DNA of 44,186 nt from JAAZHK01 sp964536075 (GCA_964536075.1 CAZHWO010000002.1:1-44186), one strand, 5' to 3'. Shown: positions 15,575 through 24,086, counted from the stretch's first letter. Numbers and translations: made by a program. Notes: generated by a model not told the origin, from the letters alone.

Positions 15575-16109
15575 GTTCTACTTCATCACCATTATTTATA
15601 TTAAAAAGCGTACCATCATCGCGATCTAGATGAATTTCTCTCACATAGTTTTTGTGACGTTTAATTTTAATGTGATCAATAATTTGACCTTCTTTGGTCA
15701 AGACTTTTATTTCTGGGTTCTTAATGTTTTTTAAATCTTTTAAGTCTAGATGAATATGTCTTTCTGCAATAATAGCGCATTCTTTGGTAATTCCTCCTAA
15801 AGGTCCAATAATGGTTACTAAACTAGATTCTTTTAAATCCCCTGATTGACGCATAGGCGGATTTATTTCTAAATAAAGAGCATCACTTTTTAGTAGTTCT
15901 ACTTGAGTATATTTTCTACATGGTCCAACAACTCGGATATTTTCAATTATTTTATTGTTAGCTTCGACACTAACTTTAAAAATAGAAGCATATTCACCTG
16001 GTTGTGTCAGATCACGATGTTTGGCAAATTTAACTAAACCAAAAAGGATTTTAAAGTCTTTTTTATTTAAATGGACATGTCTATTTGATATTCCAATATT
16101 TATTTTCAT
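15561..16109 (-). CDS. pduL: PduL-type phosphate acyltransferase
   Basis: Zinc-dependent phosphotransacylase interconverting acyl-CoA and acyl phosphate (acetyl or propanoyl). It is unrelated to Pta. It has 182 residues with both repeat halves: ISNRHVHL near the N-terminus, VVGPCRKYTQVELLKSDA, then IIAERHIHL in the second half. It lacks the N-terminal encapsulation peptide of microcompartment PduL, and no microcompartment genes are nearby, so a free housekeeping enzyme making ATP with an acetate kinase is likely. It is a lone gene, convergent with and overlapping the PBP gene by 14 nt. RBS AAGGAGACATT precedes the ATG. Confidence 0.92.
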   Translation of the reverse strand: MKINIGISNRHVHLNKKDFKILFGLVKFAKHRDLTQPGEYASIFKVSVEANNKIIENIRVVGPCRKYTQVELLKSDALYLEINPPMRQSGDLKESSLVTIIGPLGGITKECAIIAERHIHLDLKDLKNIKNPEIKVLTKEGQIIDHIKIKRHKNYVREIHLDRDDGTLFNINNGDEVELIDQ

Positions 16110-16124
16110 AATGTCTCCTTTTTG

Positions 16125-16153
16125 TGATATATTCTTTCAATTATTCATATATT
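16125..16153 (+). promoter_or_regulatory. Candidate sigma-E promoter of gerQ
   Basis: TGATATA, 14 nt, CATATATT, ending 24 nt upstream of the gerQ ATG. The -10 matches sigma-E at 7/8 and the -35 at 5/7. gerQ is transcribed by sigma-E in B. subtilis. Confidence 0.45.
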
Positions 16154-16177
16154 TTATTATAAAGGAAGGATTTTTAT

Positions 16178-16486
16178 ATGAATAATAATTATTACCCTAG
16201 TGGCGGTTTCCCCAGCGATATTAATACACCACAACCAGCATTAACTAGTATTCCGAGCATTGATCCAACCCAATATTCGCAAACACTTTTAAGACGAAAT
16301 AGAGGAAAAAAAGCTACTTTCTATCTCTCCTTTTCTGACTCTGTAGAGTGGCGTGATAAAGTGTTTTCAGGAACAATTGAAGCAGTTGGTCCCGATTTTG
16401 TTTTAATAAAAGATGGTGATAAATTCTATCTATTATGGTCAATCTATATTGACTATGCTGAGTTTAATGAAACGCCCGTCTATTAA
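16178..16486 (+). CDS. gerQ: GerQ, spore coat/germination protein
   Basis: Spore inner-coat protein needed in Bacillus for CwlJ function in cortex breakdown at germination, and cross-linked by transglutaminase Tgl. It is 102 residues. The low-complexity N-terminal third is rich in Asn, Pro and Ser; the conserved domain (about 33-102) holds LLRRNRGKKATFY, WRDKVFSGTIEAVGPDFVLI and YLLWSIYIDYAEFNE. The N-terminus is much shorter than in B. subtilis and lacks its Gln-rich stretch, so cross-linking may differ. RBS AAAGGAAGGA precedes the ATG. cwlJ, its usual partner, is not seen. Confidence 0.93.
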   Translation: MNNNYYPSGGFPSDINTPQPALTSIPSIDPTQYSQTLLRRNRGKKATFYLSFSDSVEWRDKVFSGTIEAVGPDFVLIKDGDKFYLLWSIYIDYAEFNETPVY

Positions 16487-16526
16487 TAGAATACCACAAT
16501 TATCCCTTTTTTTCCATACTCATATC

Positions 16527-16555
16527 TTGTATATTTAATTTCTTAATGCTATAAT
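16527..16555 (+). promoter_or_regulatory. Sigma-A promoter of the LemA-like gene
   Basis: TTGTAT, 17 nt, TATAAT, followed by a 23-nt leader to the ATG at 16579. Confidence 0.7.
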
Positions 16556-16578
16556 TAATTTATACTAGAGGTGATGTT

Positions 16579-17106
16579 ATGATATATATAATGGCTATTG
16601 TTGTCTTAATAGCTATACTATTAATAGTGTTTATAGCTATTAATAATAACTACAATATATTATTAATAAAAATTAATGAGGCTTTTATTAATTGTACTGG
16701 TTCGTTGGGAAAAAAGAAAGATATAATAATAGAAATATTAAATAGCTTCAATAATAAGGAAAAAGAAGAAGCTAATAAAATTAGCAGTTATTTGGATTCT
16801 CATGATGATATCTTTGATTTATATACGAGATTGGAAAAAGCCTATTTTGATATTAATCAGATTCTAGAAGCTCATCCTTCATATGATGATAATAAAAAAA
16901 TAAATGAATTATTAATTAACTTAAGTGATATAGAAGAAGAACTAGAAGCTGATAATAATTATTATAATGATAATGTTACTATTTATAACAACTTAATTAA
17001 TTCCTTGCCGAGTAATTTAATTGCTTTTATAAAAAGATATAAGATAAAAAGAAAATTTGAAAAGACTAAAATGGAAAAATATGAAATTTTAAAAGAGGAG
17101 AAATAG
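16579..17106 (+). CDS. Divergent LemA-like membrane protein
   Basis: A 175-residue protein with one N-terminal membrane helix (about 3-23) and a long helical remainder. Several positions fit the LemA family: the KKKDIIIEILNSF segment after the helix, a mid-protein EAHPSY (family E-x-YP-like), and the closing pattern DIEEEL..NNYYNDNVTIYNNLINSLPSNLIA, as in LemA's YN-x3-x-YN...FP. The usual RR-x-DLIPNLV motif has decayed to KKKDIII. RBS GAGGTGAT precedes the ATG. It is a single-gene unit between gerQ and a convergent symporter gene. LemA function is poorly known. Confidence 0.6.
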   Translation: MIYIMAIVVLIAILLIVFIAINNNYNILLIKINEAFINCTGSLGKKKDIIIEILNSFNNKEKEEANKISSYLDSHDDIFDLYTRLEKAYFDINQILEAHPSYDDNKKINELLINLSDIEEELEADNNYYNDNVTIYNNLINSLPSNLIAFIKRYKIKRKFEKTKMEKYEILKEEK

Positions 17107-17122
17107 TTATTTCTTCTCTTTT
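17091..17122. terminator. Bidirectional terminator between the LemA-like gene and the symporter gene
   Basis: 15-nt arms AAAAGAGGAGAAATA and TATTTCTTCTCTTTT pair with one G:U. A-runs and T-runs flank both sides, serving both convergent genes, whose stop codons abut at 17106/17107. Confidence 0.8.
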
Positions 17123-18375
17123 ATTTTAACCTTGTTACTTAATTTACTAAGGGCATATATATTAATCAAACCTAATAAAGCTACTAGAATATCGACTATA
17201 TTCCATAAGAATAATGAGTTAGCAAATGATCCATAAATAAGGAGGAGAATGGTAATTATTTTTAAGAGAAATATGGAACGGGAAGAAAGATAGTTATAAA
17301 TATATTTTAAACTACTTTCACCAAAATAATAACCAGCAATAATGGTTGAAAAACAAAAAGAAGCGGTTATTAAAAAAAGTAAGTGTTCACCAATGTTACC
17401 AAAATGATAATTAAAAGCAAACTGTGCTAACTCAATACCATTAAGGTTTTCTAGCTTTAAGGCTTGGTAGTTACTCGTTAGAATTATAACGGCTGTTATC
17501 GTGCAAATTAATAAACTAATAAAATAAGTACCTAGAATTTGCAGATATCCTTGCTTAAAGGCATCATCACTATCACTGCTACCAACAGCTATAGCAGCAA
17601 CTCCCATGCCAGCCTCACTAGAAAAAATACCTCTTTCAATACCAATTATTATAGTAGGTATTAAACTAGCAAAAAAACTCTGAAAATTTAACCCTTCAGT
17701 TACTATATTAAAAATAATTTGGGGAATTATTTCATAATTATGAATAATAACGATTATCCCTAATAAAACATAGCTAAAGGTCATTATGGGCATTAAAAAA
17801 AGCGTTATTATCGATATTTCTTTGATGCCCTTTAAAATAATGATAAACGTAATAAGAGCTAAGAAAACCCCAATAGTTAAAGGATTTACATGGATTAATG
17901 AAGATAAAAGCCGAGATATTGAATTTGATTGAATGGTTAAAAAGCCACCAATATAAGTCAATAAAATAAGAAAAGAATAAATAAGGGATAGTTTTTTTTT
18001 ATTTAGCCCTTGGCTAATGTATAGGGATGGTCCCCCTAAAAACTCCTGATCTTTTTTAGCTTTATACTTAACTGCTAAATAGGCTTCTAAAAAAGAGAGT
18101 GGGGCTACAATAAAAGCCGATATCCAAAGCCAGAGGATAGTTCCTGGACCCCCTATATATATGGCTAAGGCTACACCAGCAATTGATCCAACTCCAATGC
18201 GACCAGCTAAAGATAAACAGAGCGTCTTTAAGGTATTTTTATCCTTACTAAGACTCCTAATAATCTGCTTAACTCTAAATTGTAAAAAATTATATCTAAA
18301 AGTATATTTTAGCCCCATAAAAACTAAAAAAATACTTAATATACCCCAAAGTAATTTATTTAGACCAGCCAGCAT
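17107..18375 (-). CDS. Sodium:amino acid (alanine/glycine) symporter, AGCS family
   Basis: Polytopic membrane transporter of 422 residues with about 10-11 predicted helices. The family signature LAGRIGVGSIAGVALAIYIGGPG lies at residues 57-79, followed by WLWISAF and, later, GIERGIFSSEAGMGVAAIA. AGCS members import alanine or glycine with sodium or proton. The N-terminus is shorter than in AlsT. RBS GGTGATAGG precedes the ATG. Substrate cannot be told from sequence. Glutamine transport (as for B. subtilis AlsT) is another option. Confidence 0.9.
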   Translation of the reverse strand: MLAGLNKLLWGILSIFLVFMGLKYTFRYNFLQFRVKQIIRSLSKDKNTLKTLCLSLAGRIGVGSIAGVALAIYIGGPGTILWLWISAFIVAPLSFLEAYLAVKYKAKKDQEFLGGPSLYISQGLNKKKLSLIYSFLILLTYIGGFLTIQSNSISRLLSSLIHVNPLTIGVFLALITFIIILKGIKEISIITLFLMPIMTFSYVLLGIIVIIHNYEIIPQIIFNIVTEGLNFQSFFASLIPTIIIGIERGIFSSEAGMGVAAIAVGSSDSDDAFKQGYLQILGTYFISLLICTITAVIILTSNYQALKLENLNGIELAQFAFNYHFGNIGEHLLFLITASFCFSTIIAGYYFGESSLKYIYNYLSSRSIFLLKIITILLLIYGSFANSLFLWNIVDILVALLGLINIYALSKLSNKVKIKEKK

Positions 18376-18419
18376 CCTATCACCATTACTAGTATATTAA
18401 GTTCTTTTAACTAATATTA

Positions 18420-18443
18420 AAAGATATCACTTATGATATCTTT
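18420..18443 (-). terminator. Terminator of rlmH
   Basis: A 10-bp perfect stem AAAGATATCA/TGATATCTTT with a 4-nt loop, then UUUAAU on the minus strand. It ends the dnaB-to-rlmH run and overlaps the rlmH stop. Confidence 0.7.
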
Positions 18444-18882
18444 CGTTATTTGTAATCTTATAGCTCCGATAAATTTGTTCTAGTAAAATTAAACGAAATA
18501 ATTGATGAGGAAAAGTCAATTGAGAAAAGGATAGACGGTAATTAGCTCGTTGTTTAACCTCGTTAGCTAATCCTTCTGAACTGCCTATGATAAAAACAAT
18601 ATTAGGATTATGAATTAGTGTCTGGTCAATCAACTTAGCTAGTTCTACTGAAGTTAGTAGCTGACCATCTATTTGGAGTGTAATAACAAAGTCATTATCT
18701 TTAATATTGGCCATAATTCTCTCTTTTTCATTACCTAAATTCTTAGTTGTTACTAACGAGCTTTCTTCTTTAAGCTCGATGATTTCTAGATGCGTATATT
18801 TTTTAATTCTTTTACTATAATCTTTTATACCTTCTATTAAATAAGGCTCTTTAATTTTGCCAAGACATATTATTTTTATCAT
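18427..18882 (-). CDS. rlmH: 23S rRNA pseudouridine-1915 N3-methyltransferase (RlmH)
   Basis: SPOUT-class methyltransferase acting on helix 69 of the 70S ribosome. It is 151 residues. The knot region reads FIIGSSEGLANEVKQRA (usual motif GGxxG, here GSSEG), and the C-terminus has the invariant RSYKITNNERYHK. It starts 2 nt after walJ, the gene it follows in B. subtilis. A terminator overlaps its stop. Confidence 0.95.
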   Translation of the reverse strand: MIKIICLGKIKEPYLIEGIKDYSKRIKKYTHLEIIELKEESSLVTTKNLGNEKERIMANIKDNDFVITLQIDGQLLTSVELAKLIDQTLIHNPNIVFIIGSSEGLANEVKQRANYRLSFSQLTFPHQLFRLILLEQIYRSYKITNNERYHK

Positions 18883-18884
18883 TG

Positions 18885-19649
18885 TTAAACCTCAATTGTT
18901 TCTAAAGCTTCATGCTGCTTAGCAATAATAATATTCTGGCTATCAAAGCTATTTTGATCCAAACTTTTCTTCATCGCAGCAAAAGCTAGTTCTTCAGTAT
19001 TATTATTCTCACTCAAGTGGGCTAGAACAACATATCTCGTTTTATTCCCAATTTCTGCTTGCATATATTTGGCTACGGTTTGATTAGATAGATGGCCTCG
19101 GTCACTGATAATTCGTTGTTTAAGAATAATGGGGTAATCACCATTCATTAACATTTCTTCATCATGATTACTTTCAACAATATATATATCTTTATTGGCT
19201 AGTTGGGTTAATATTCTTCTATTTAGATAACCAGTATCAGTTATATAAACCAATTCTTTATTGTTACAACTAATAATATAGCCAACAGAACAGTTCACAT
19301 CATGAGAGGTATACAATAATTTAATGGTAAATTCGGCCAAATCAAATTTATCATCAACAAAAATAATATCGTCTTTACTAATATATTTGTTGATTTCCTT
19401 GAACATATCTAAAGGGATATAAACTTTAATTTTATATCTTTTTAATAAACTCGATAAACCACATATATGATCATTATGGCAATGAGTTATAAGAATTCCG
19501 TTAATCTGCCTTATATCAGTTTTCTTTTCATCTAAGAGTTTCTTTAAGATGGGAAAGGTTAAACCCACATCTATTAAAATTTTGGTATCAGTGCCAGTTA
19601 ATAAGGTACAATTGGCTTTAGAGCCGCTGGCTAATATATCAATTTTCAT
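18885..19649 (-). CDS. walJ: WalJ/YycJ metallo-beta-lactamase-fold hydrolase
   Basis: Metallo-beta-lactamase-fold protein (254 residues) of the WalJ/YycJ type, linked in Bacillus and streptococci to coordinating wall synthesis or division with replication; 5'-3' DNA exonuclease activity is reported for YycJ. SGSKANCTLL at 8-17 and the metal motif THCHNDH at 55-61 are clear, with later SNHDEE and HLSNQT supplying ligands. It stands just before rlmH as in Bacillus. The walRKHI genes normally upstream are absent here; an M23 peptidase gene lies 2 nt upstream instead. Confidence 0.92.
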   Translation of the reverse strand: MKIDILASGSKANCTLLTGTDTKILIDVGLTFPILKKLLDEKKTDIRQINGILITHCHNDHICGLSSLLKRYKIKVYIPLDMFKEINKYISKDDIIFVDDKFDLAEFTIKLLYTSHDVNCSVGYIISCNNKELVYITDTGYLNRRILTQLANKDIYIVESNHDEEMLMNGDYPIILKQRIISDRGHLSNQTVAKYMQAEIGNKTRYVVLAHLSENNNTEELAFAAMKKSLDQNSFDSQNIIIAKQHEALETIEV

Positions 19650-19650
19650 T

Positions 19651-21144
19651 TTAATAAAAATCCAGCGGGTTCAACTTATCTGAGGTTTGAAATGTTGCGC
19701 CTTTCCTTATTTCGAAATGCAAATGAGTACCATTTAATGGATTAGCCGCGGTTGGTCTGGGAACAACATCTCCCGTATTACCCATCGCAGCAATTACTTG
19801 ACCCATCGTAACAACCGAACCAACTTTGACAGAAAGACCTGACAAATGTCCATATAAAGTATAGTAGCCGTTGTTATGATCTATTACAACATACTTTCCG
19901 TGGCTCTCTTTATTAGGATCATTTTCAGCAACGATAACAACACCACTGTTAGCAGCATAAATGGGTGAACCATAACCAGTGCAACATATATCTATTGCCC
20001 CATGAAAATAAGTTGTTCCCCATGAACGCCACCTATAATAATCGGAAATTACATACGGTGAATTGGTCGGCCATGCCCAATATCCAGCATCACCTAATTT
20101 TACGCTAGAGGTACTACCTCTAACAATAATACGGTTAACGGATGGCGTTATTTCGACACTATCGATAATGACAGCATTATTAATATTACCATTAACTTTC
20201 TTAATCTTTTTGGTTACTTTACTAACCCCATTAACTCCTGCTTGTTTTACTGTTGTATAGCCAATATATACGCTTGGATCGTATTCAACCTCTGTTTTAA
20301 ACTCAATATCCTCATATTCTTCCACATGTAATTGTTCAACAATATTAAAAGCCGGAGCCAAGGTTCCAACAGTAATTCCTTGGCCTGGATATAGCAAAGC
20401 ATTCTCATCTTTTAAATTAGTATTAGCAACTAGAAGTTCCTCAACGGCCATTTGATTGTTAAAAGCTATTTCCAATAGTGTGTCACCAGCTTTGACCGTA
20501 TAAATGCTTTTGTTTGTATTTTCACCAAATAAGAAATATTGACTTAAATCTTCAACGGTCAAATAAATTTTATTATCTACGGAAATCTGATCTTCTTTGA
20601 TAGTTATATCATTTTCTATAAAAATATTTTCAATTAAGGTTCCAATATTGGTAATTTTCTCTTGTGTATTGGTCGCAAACTTTTCATAATCTTCTTCATT
20701 TACAAAAGCTTTAACTGTGTTCTGAACCGCTTCTTCAAAAATATTTTTATCAATTACATAGATATCTTTTTTGGGGAGGTTTTCTTCCACAGGCAAAATG
20801 GTTATTCTATATCCTTTGATAGTAAAGGGCTCAATATCTTTAATTTTTTCATAGATATCTTTAATGGTTGATATTTTTTCGTTGTAAGTGATCTCCTTCT
20901 CAATATCTAAATTTTTAGGCGCATAAACTTTATCTACCTGAAATTGTTCCTTGATTCTTTCTTGTTCCTTGTCTATATATTTATCTAATTTTTCTTTTGA
21001 TGCAATAATGCCAATGGATTCACCATTCAAATAAACACGAAAGACTTCCTTGGGTAAATCTTTAGTTTCTTTAAAGCCAGAAAAGACGAAAAGACTACTT
21101 ATGATTAGTGATAAAGCTGTTAATATAATATTTTTGCTAGTCAT
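19651..21144 (-). CDS. Secreted LysM-G5-M23 peptidoglycan endopeptidase
   Basis: Likely wall hydrolase of 497 residues. It has an N-terminal signal or anchor helix (about 5-23), a 185-residue helical/mixed region, LysM at 214-259 (YTVKAGDTLLEIA...LLYPGQ), a G5-like domain at about 274-345 and an intact M23 domain at about 358-497 with H381/D385 (FHGAID) and H474-L-H476. All zinc ligands are present, so it should be active, unlike the SpoIIQ domain. The ATG at 21144 follows AGGTGAT and overlaps dnaB by 8 nt; a GTG three codons upstream is possible. In the slot of walRK, its position suggests a wall function tied to walJ. Confidence 0.9.
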   Translation of the reverse strand: MTSKNIILTALSLIISSLFVFSGFKETKDLPKEVFRVYLNGESIGIIASKEKLDKYIDKEQERIKEQFQVDKVYAPKNLDIEKEITYNEKISTIKDIYEKIKDIEPFTIKGYRITILPVEENLPKKDIYVIDKNIFEEAVQNTVKAFVNEEDYEKFATNTQEKITNIGTLIENIFIENDITIKEDQISVDNKIYLTVEDLSQYFLFGENTNKSIYTVKAGDTLLEIAFNNQMAVEELLVANTNLKDENALLYPGQGITVGTLAPAFNIVEQLHVEEYEDIEFKTEVEYDPSVYIGYTTVKQAGVNGVSKVTKKIKKVNGNINNAVIIDSVEITPSVNRIIVRGSTSSVKLGDAGYWAWPTNSPYVISDYYRWRSWGTTYFHGAIDICCTGYGSPIYAANSGVVIVAENDPNKESHGKYVVIDHNNGYYTLYGHLSGLSVKVGSVVTMGQVIAAMGNTGDVVPRPTAANPLNGTHLHFEIRKGATFQTSDKLNPLDFY

Positions 21145-22489
21145 TGTAATCACCTTTGGTCTCCTTATGGTAATTTAAAAAAGTACTAGTATCTCTTTTA
21201 AATAATAATTCTATTGTAGCAGTTGGTCCATTACGATGTTTAGCAATAATTAATTCACTTTCACTAGTATGATTTTCGTTATCGGCTTCTTTATTGTAAT
21301 AATCATCACGATAAAGAAACGCGACTAAATCAGCATCTTGTTCAATTGAACCTGATTCTCTTAAATCACTTAAGTTAGGACGCTTATTTTCTCGACCCTC
21401 TACAGCTCTTGATAATTGGGCAAGAGCAATAACGGGAACCTTTAACTCCATAGCCATAGTTTTTAAAGATCTAGATATGTCCGCAACTTCTTGCTGACGG
21501 TTAGAGCCATATTTTCCGCCACCAGATAATAATTGTAAATAGTCGATTATAACGATACCAAGTCCATCCTCACTACTGGCTAAACGACGACATTTGGCAC
21601 GCAATTCACCAATGGTTATACCTGGGGTGTCATCCATATATATTTTAGCGTCAGCTAACTGACTGATAGCTTCATTAACGCGCTTCCAATCATTATTTAA
21701 TAGATTACCGGTCCTTAGTTTTTGGCCTTCAATTTGACCAAGGGAACTTAACATACGCATGGCTAATTGTTCAAGCCCCATTTCCAGATTGAATAAAGCG
21801 ACTGTTTTATCAGTATTAATAGCAATATTAGTAGCGATATTAAGGGCAAAAGCCGTTTTTCCCATAGCTGGGCGAGCAGCAATAACAATCAGTTCATTTT
21901 CGTGGAAACCACTGGTTATTTTGTCTAAATCACGCCAACCACTGGGTAAACCTGTAATATCACCTTTTTTTTCAGCTAATTTTTCTAAATTAGCTTGCGC
22001 TTTATATAAGACTTCTTGAACCGTTCTAAACTCCGTTGATCTTCGATTCTTAACAATATTTAAAATTTTTCTTTCAGCTTCATCTAGTGTTTCATTGACA
22101 GTTCCTTCGGGATCATAACCTAAAGTAGCAATTTCAGTTGAAGTTTCAATTAATTTACGTAATAAATGATTATCTTCAACAATTTTTATATAATATTCAA
22201 CATTAGCAGCTGTTGGAACAGACTCTAATAGATTGGTTAAATATTCAACTCCACCAACTTCATTTAAGGTTTGATTTTTTTGCATTTTAGCCGTAACAGT
22301 GGTAAAATCAACGGGTACTTTCTCTTCCACCAATTCTTTAATAGCAGAAAAGATCCTCTGATGGGATGATAAATAAAAAGCTTCTTCAGATAAATCCTCA
22401 CAGGCTTTTTGTAAAGCATATGGTGATAAAAACATTGATCCTATTACAGATTGTTCAGCTTCAATATTGTTGGGTAAAATTTTAACCAT
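21137..22489 (-). CDS. dnaB: Replicative DNA helicase (DnaB; DnaC in Bacillus naming)
   Basis: Hexameric fork helicase, 450 residues. The N-terminal primase-binding helical domain spans about 1-105, then a linker and a RecA-like ATPase domain with Walker A RPAMGKT at 206-212 and Walker B VIIDYLQLL. No intein. It follows rplI by 12 nt, the standard Bacillota order rpsF-ssb-rpsR-rplI-dnaB, so it is likely co-transcribed with ribosomal and ssb genes, apart from a terminator after rpsR. Confidence 0.97.
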   Translation of the reverse strand: MVKILPNNIEAEQSVIGSMFLSPYALQKACEDLSEEAFYLSSHQRIFSAIKELVEEKVPVDFTTVTAKMQKNQTLNEVGGVEYLTNLLESVPTAANVEYYIKIVEDNHLLRKLIETSTEIATLGYDPEGTVNETLDEAERKILNIVKNRRSTEFRTVQEVLYKAQANLEKLAEKKGDITGLPSGWRDLDKITSGFHENELIVIAARPAMGKTAFALNIATNIAINTDKTVALFNLEMGLEQLAMRMLSSLGQIEGQKLRTGNLLNNDWKRVNEAISQLADAKIYMDDTPGITIGELRAKCRRLASSEDGLGIVIIDYLQLLSGGGKYGSNRQQEVADISRSLKTMAMELKVPVIALAQLSRAVEGRENKRPNLSDLRESGSIEQDADLVAFLYRDDYYNKEADNENHTSESELIIAKHRNGPTATIELLFKRDTSTFLNYHKETKGDYND

Positions 22490-22501
22490 TTTTTCACCTT
22501 C

Positions 22502-22939
22502 TTACTTCTTTGTTTCAATTTTTAAAATACTCTTTATGTCTTTATATAGTTCAATTTCCACATTGTGGAAGCCTAAAGTAGTAATATTTTCGGTTTTTAT
22601 TTGTTTGCGATCTATTTTATAGCCTTTTTTATTTAATTCTTCACTAATTTGTTTAGTGGTAACGCTACCAAACATTCTATCTTCTTTACCAACACTAACT
22701 GAGAATGATAGGTTTAATTTATCGATTTTATCCTTTATGTTGAACGCTTCATCTCTAAGATGGGCCTTTTCTTCTAGCACAGCAAGTTTTTCGGTTTCCA
22801 GTTTTTTAACATTTCTTTCTGTGTAAGCAACAGCATAACCGTTTTTGATGAGAAAATTTTCGCCATAGCCATCTTTAACGGTTTTTATTTCTCCTTTTTT
22901 ACCTTGGCCTTTCAAATCTTTAATAAATATTACTCTCAT
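22502..22939 (-). CDS. rplI: 50S ribosomal protein L9
   Basis: Large-subunit protein of 145 residues: N-terminal RNA-binding domain (MRVIFIKDLKGQGKKGEI, then GYGENFLIKNGYA), a long connecting helix and a C-terminal domain with MFGSVTTKQI. The ATG at 22939 follows AGGAGG; an upstream in-frame TTG is rejected. It sits between rpsR and dnaB. Confidence 0.97.
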   Translation of the reverse strand: MRVIFIKDLKGQGKKGEIKTVKDGYGENFLIKNGYAVAYTERNVKKLETEKLAVLEEKAHLRDEAFNIKDKIDKLNLSFSVSVGKEDRMFGSVTTKQISEELNKKGYKIDRKQIKTENITTLGFHNVEIELYKDIKSILKIETKK

Positions 22940-23002
22940 AAAACCTCCTAAAATATTCAATAGGGCTTGGAATAATTATAGCATATTATACGAAATAAAA
23001 AA

Positions 23003-23022
23003 AGACTTTAATCAGAAAGTCT
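23003..23022 (-). terminator. Terminator after rpsR
   Basis: A 7-bp stem AGACTTT/AAAGTCT with a 6-nt loop followed by at least seven U on the minus strand. It divides rpsF-ssb-rpsR from rplI-dnaB, probably with read-through. Confidence 0.7.
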
Positions 23023-23025
23023 ATC

Positions 23026-23244
23026 TTATTTGGTATATGGTAATAACGCAATTGCACGAGCTCTTTTGATTTGTTCGGCAATATGTCTTTGATGTCTAGC
23101 ACATGCTCCGGTAATCCTTCTTGGTAAAATCTTACCTTTTTCATTGATGTATCTTTTTAAAGTTTCTACATCTTTGTAATTTATATCTTTACCAGTTGAG
23201 CACATATAACATACTTTTTTCTTTTTTCGATAAAATTCGGCCAT
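23026..23244 (-). CDS. rpsR: 30S ribosomal protein S18
   Basis: Small-subunit protein of 72 residues, partner of S6. It shows KKKVCYMCSTGKDINYKD (two Cys retained), LKRYINEKGKILPRRITGACARHQRH and the basic C-terminus. It is 14 nt after ssb. The Cys residues suggest the zinc-type form. Confidence 0.97.
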   Translation of the reverse strand: MAEFYRKKKKVCYMCSTGKDINYKDVETLKRYINEKGKILPRRITGACARHQRHIAEQIKRARAIALLPYTK

Positions 23245-23258
23245 ATTTTTCCTCCTAT

Positions 23259-23717
23259 TTAAAATGGTAATTCTTCATCGCTGATTTCTATATTGTTACC
23301 AAAATCGGCAAAAGGATCATTTTCAACGTTCGTTGTTTTCTCCTCTGTAAAATCATATGGAGTTGGGTTACCTTGATTATTTATAACATTTTCACTTTTA
23401 TTTTTTGAATCTAAAAATTGAACATTATCAGCAACCACTTCAGTAATATATCTTTTCTTACCTGTCTCATCATCATAGCTTCTTGTTTGGATTCGACCAT
23501 CAATAGCTACTTGACTACCTTGGGTAAGATAGTTTTTAACGTTTTCAGCTTGTTTTCTCCATACAACAATATTTATATAATCAACATCTTTTTCACCTGA
23601 TTGATTATTAAAGGGTCTATTAATAGCAATACTGAAACTCGCCACCGCAATATTACTCCCTGTATATCTTAATTCAGGATCCCGCGTTAATCTTCCTATT
23701 AAAAATACCTTATTCAT
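23259..23717 (-). CDS. ssb: Single-stranded DNA-binding protein
   Basis: Essential OB-fold protein of 152 residues (NKVFLIGRLTRDPELRYT at the N-terminus, WRKQAENVKNYL in the middle). It ends in an acidic tail SDEELPF that recruits replication and repair partners. It lies between rpsF and rpsR as usual. The tail departs slightly from the common DDDLPF. Confidence 0.97.
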   Translation of the reverse strand: MNKVFLIGRLTRDPELRYTGSNIAVASFSIAINRPFNNQSGEKDVDYINIVVWRKQAENVKNYLTQGSQVAIDGRIQTRSYDDETGKKRYITEVVADNVQFLDSKNKSENVINNQGNPTPYDFTEEKTTNVENDPFADFGNNIEISDEELPF

Positions 23718-23730
23718 ATTTCCTCTTTTC

Positions 23731-24021
23731 TTATTCTTCCACTTTAATTATTAAATGACGAAGAATTTCCTCATTGATACGGGCTAAACGATCAAATTCG
23801 TTAATCGCATCAGCATTTTTTGCTTCAATTAAATAGAAAAAGTAGTATCCAGTATTGTGCTTATTAATAGTATAGGCAAGTTCCTTTTGACCCATTTCTT
23901 TTTCTTCTTTAATAGAAGCTTTTTGCTCTTCTAGGATTTTTTTCATGTTTTCAGCAACACCTTTAATCTCTTTTTCTTCTAGATTAGGATTAACAATAAA
24001 CATGATTTCATATTTTGTCAT
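23731..24021 (-). CDS. rpsF: 30S ribosomal protein S6
   Basis: Small-subunit protein of 96 residues (MTKYEIMFIVNPNLEE; KHNTGYYFFYLIEA; LRHLIIKVEE). The ATG at 24021 follows AAAGGAGGTG; an extension to 24063 runs through leader hairpins and is rejected. It is first in the operon, with promoter at 24087-24115 and two leader stem-loops. Autogenous control by S6:S18 at this leader is known in many bacteria. Confidence 0.96.
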   Translation of the reverse strand: MTKYEIMFIVNPNLEEKEIKGVAENMKKILEEQKASIKEEKEMGQKELAYTINKHNTGYYFFYLIEAKNADAINEFDRLARINEEILRHLIIKVEE

Positions 24022-24046
24022 TCTTACACCTCCTTTTGGACTTTTG

Positions 24047-24079
24047 GCCAATTTAATTGGCAAGGAGTATTAAATACTC
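24047..24079 (-). promoter_or_regulatory. Two stem-loops in the rpsF leader
   Basis: GAGTATTAAATACTC (24065-24079) and GCCAATTTAATTGGC (24047-24061) are perfect inverted repeats lying in series between the rpsF promoter and RBS. They may form an S6:S18-responsive leader. I could not identify the CCG-bulge feature of the known S6:S18 leader motif with certainty. Confidence 0.45.
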
Positions 24080-24086
24080 GTTATAG

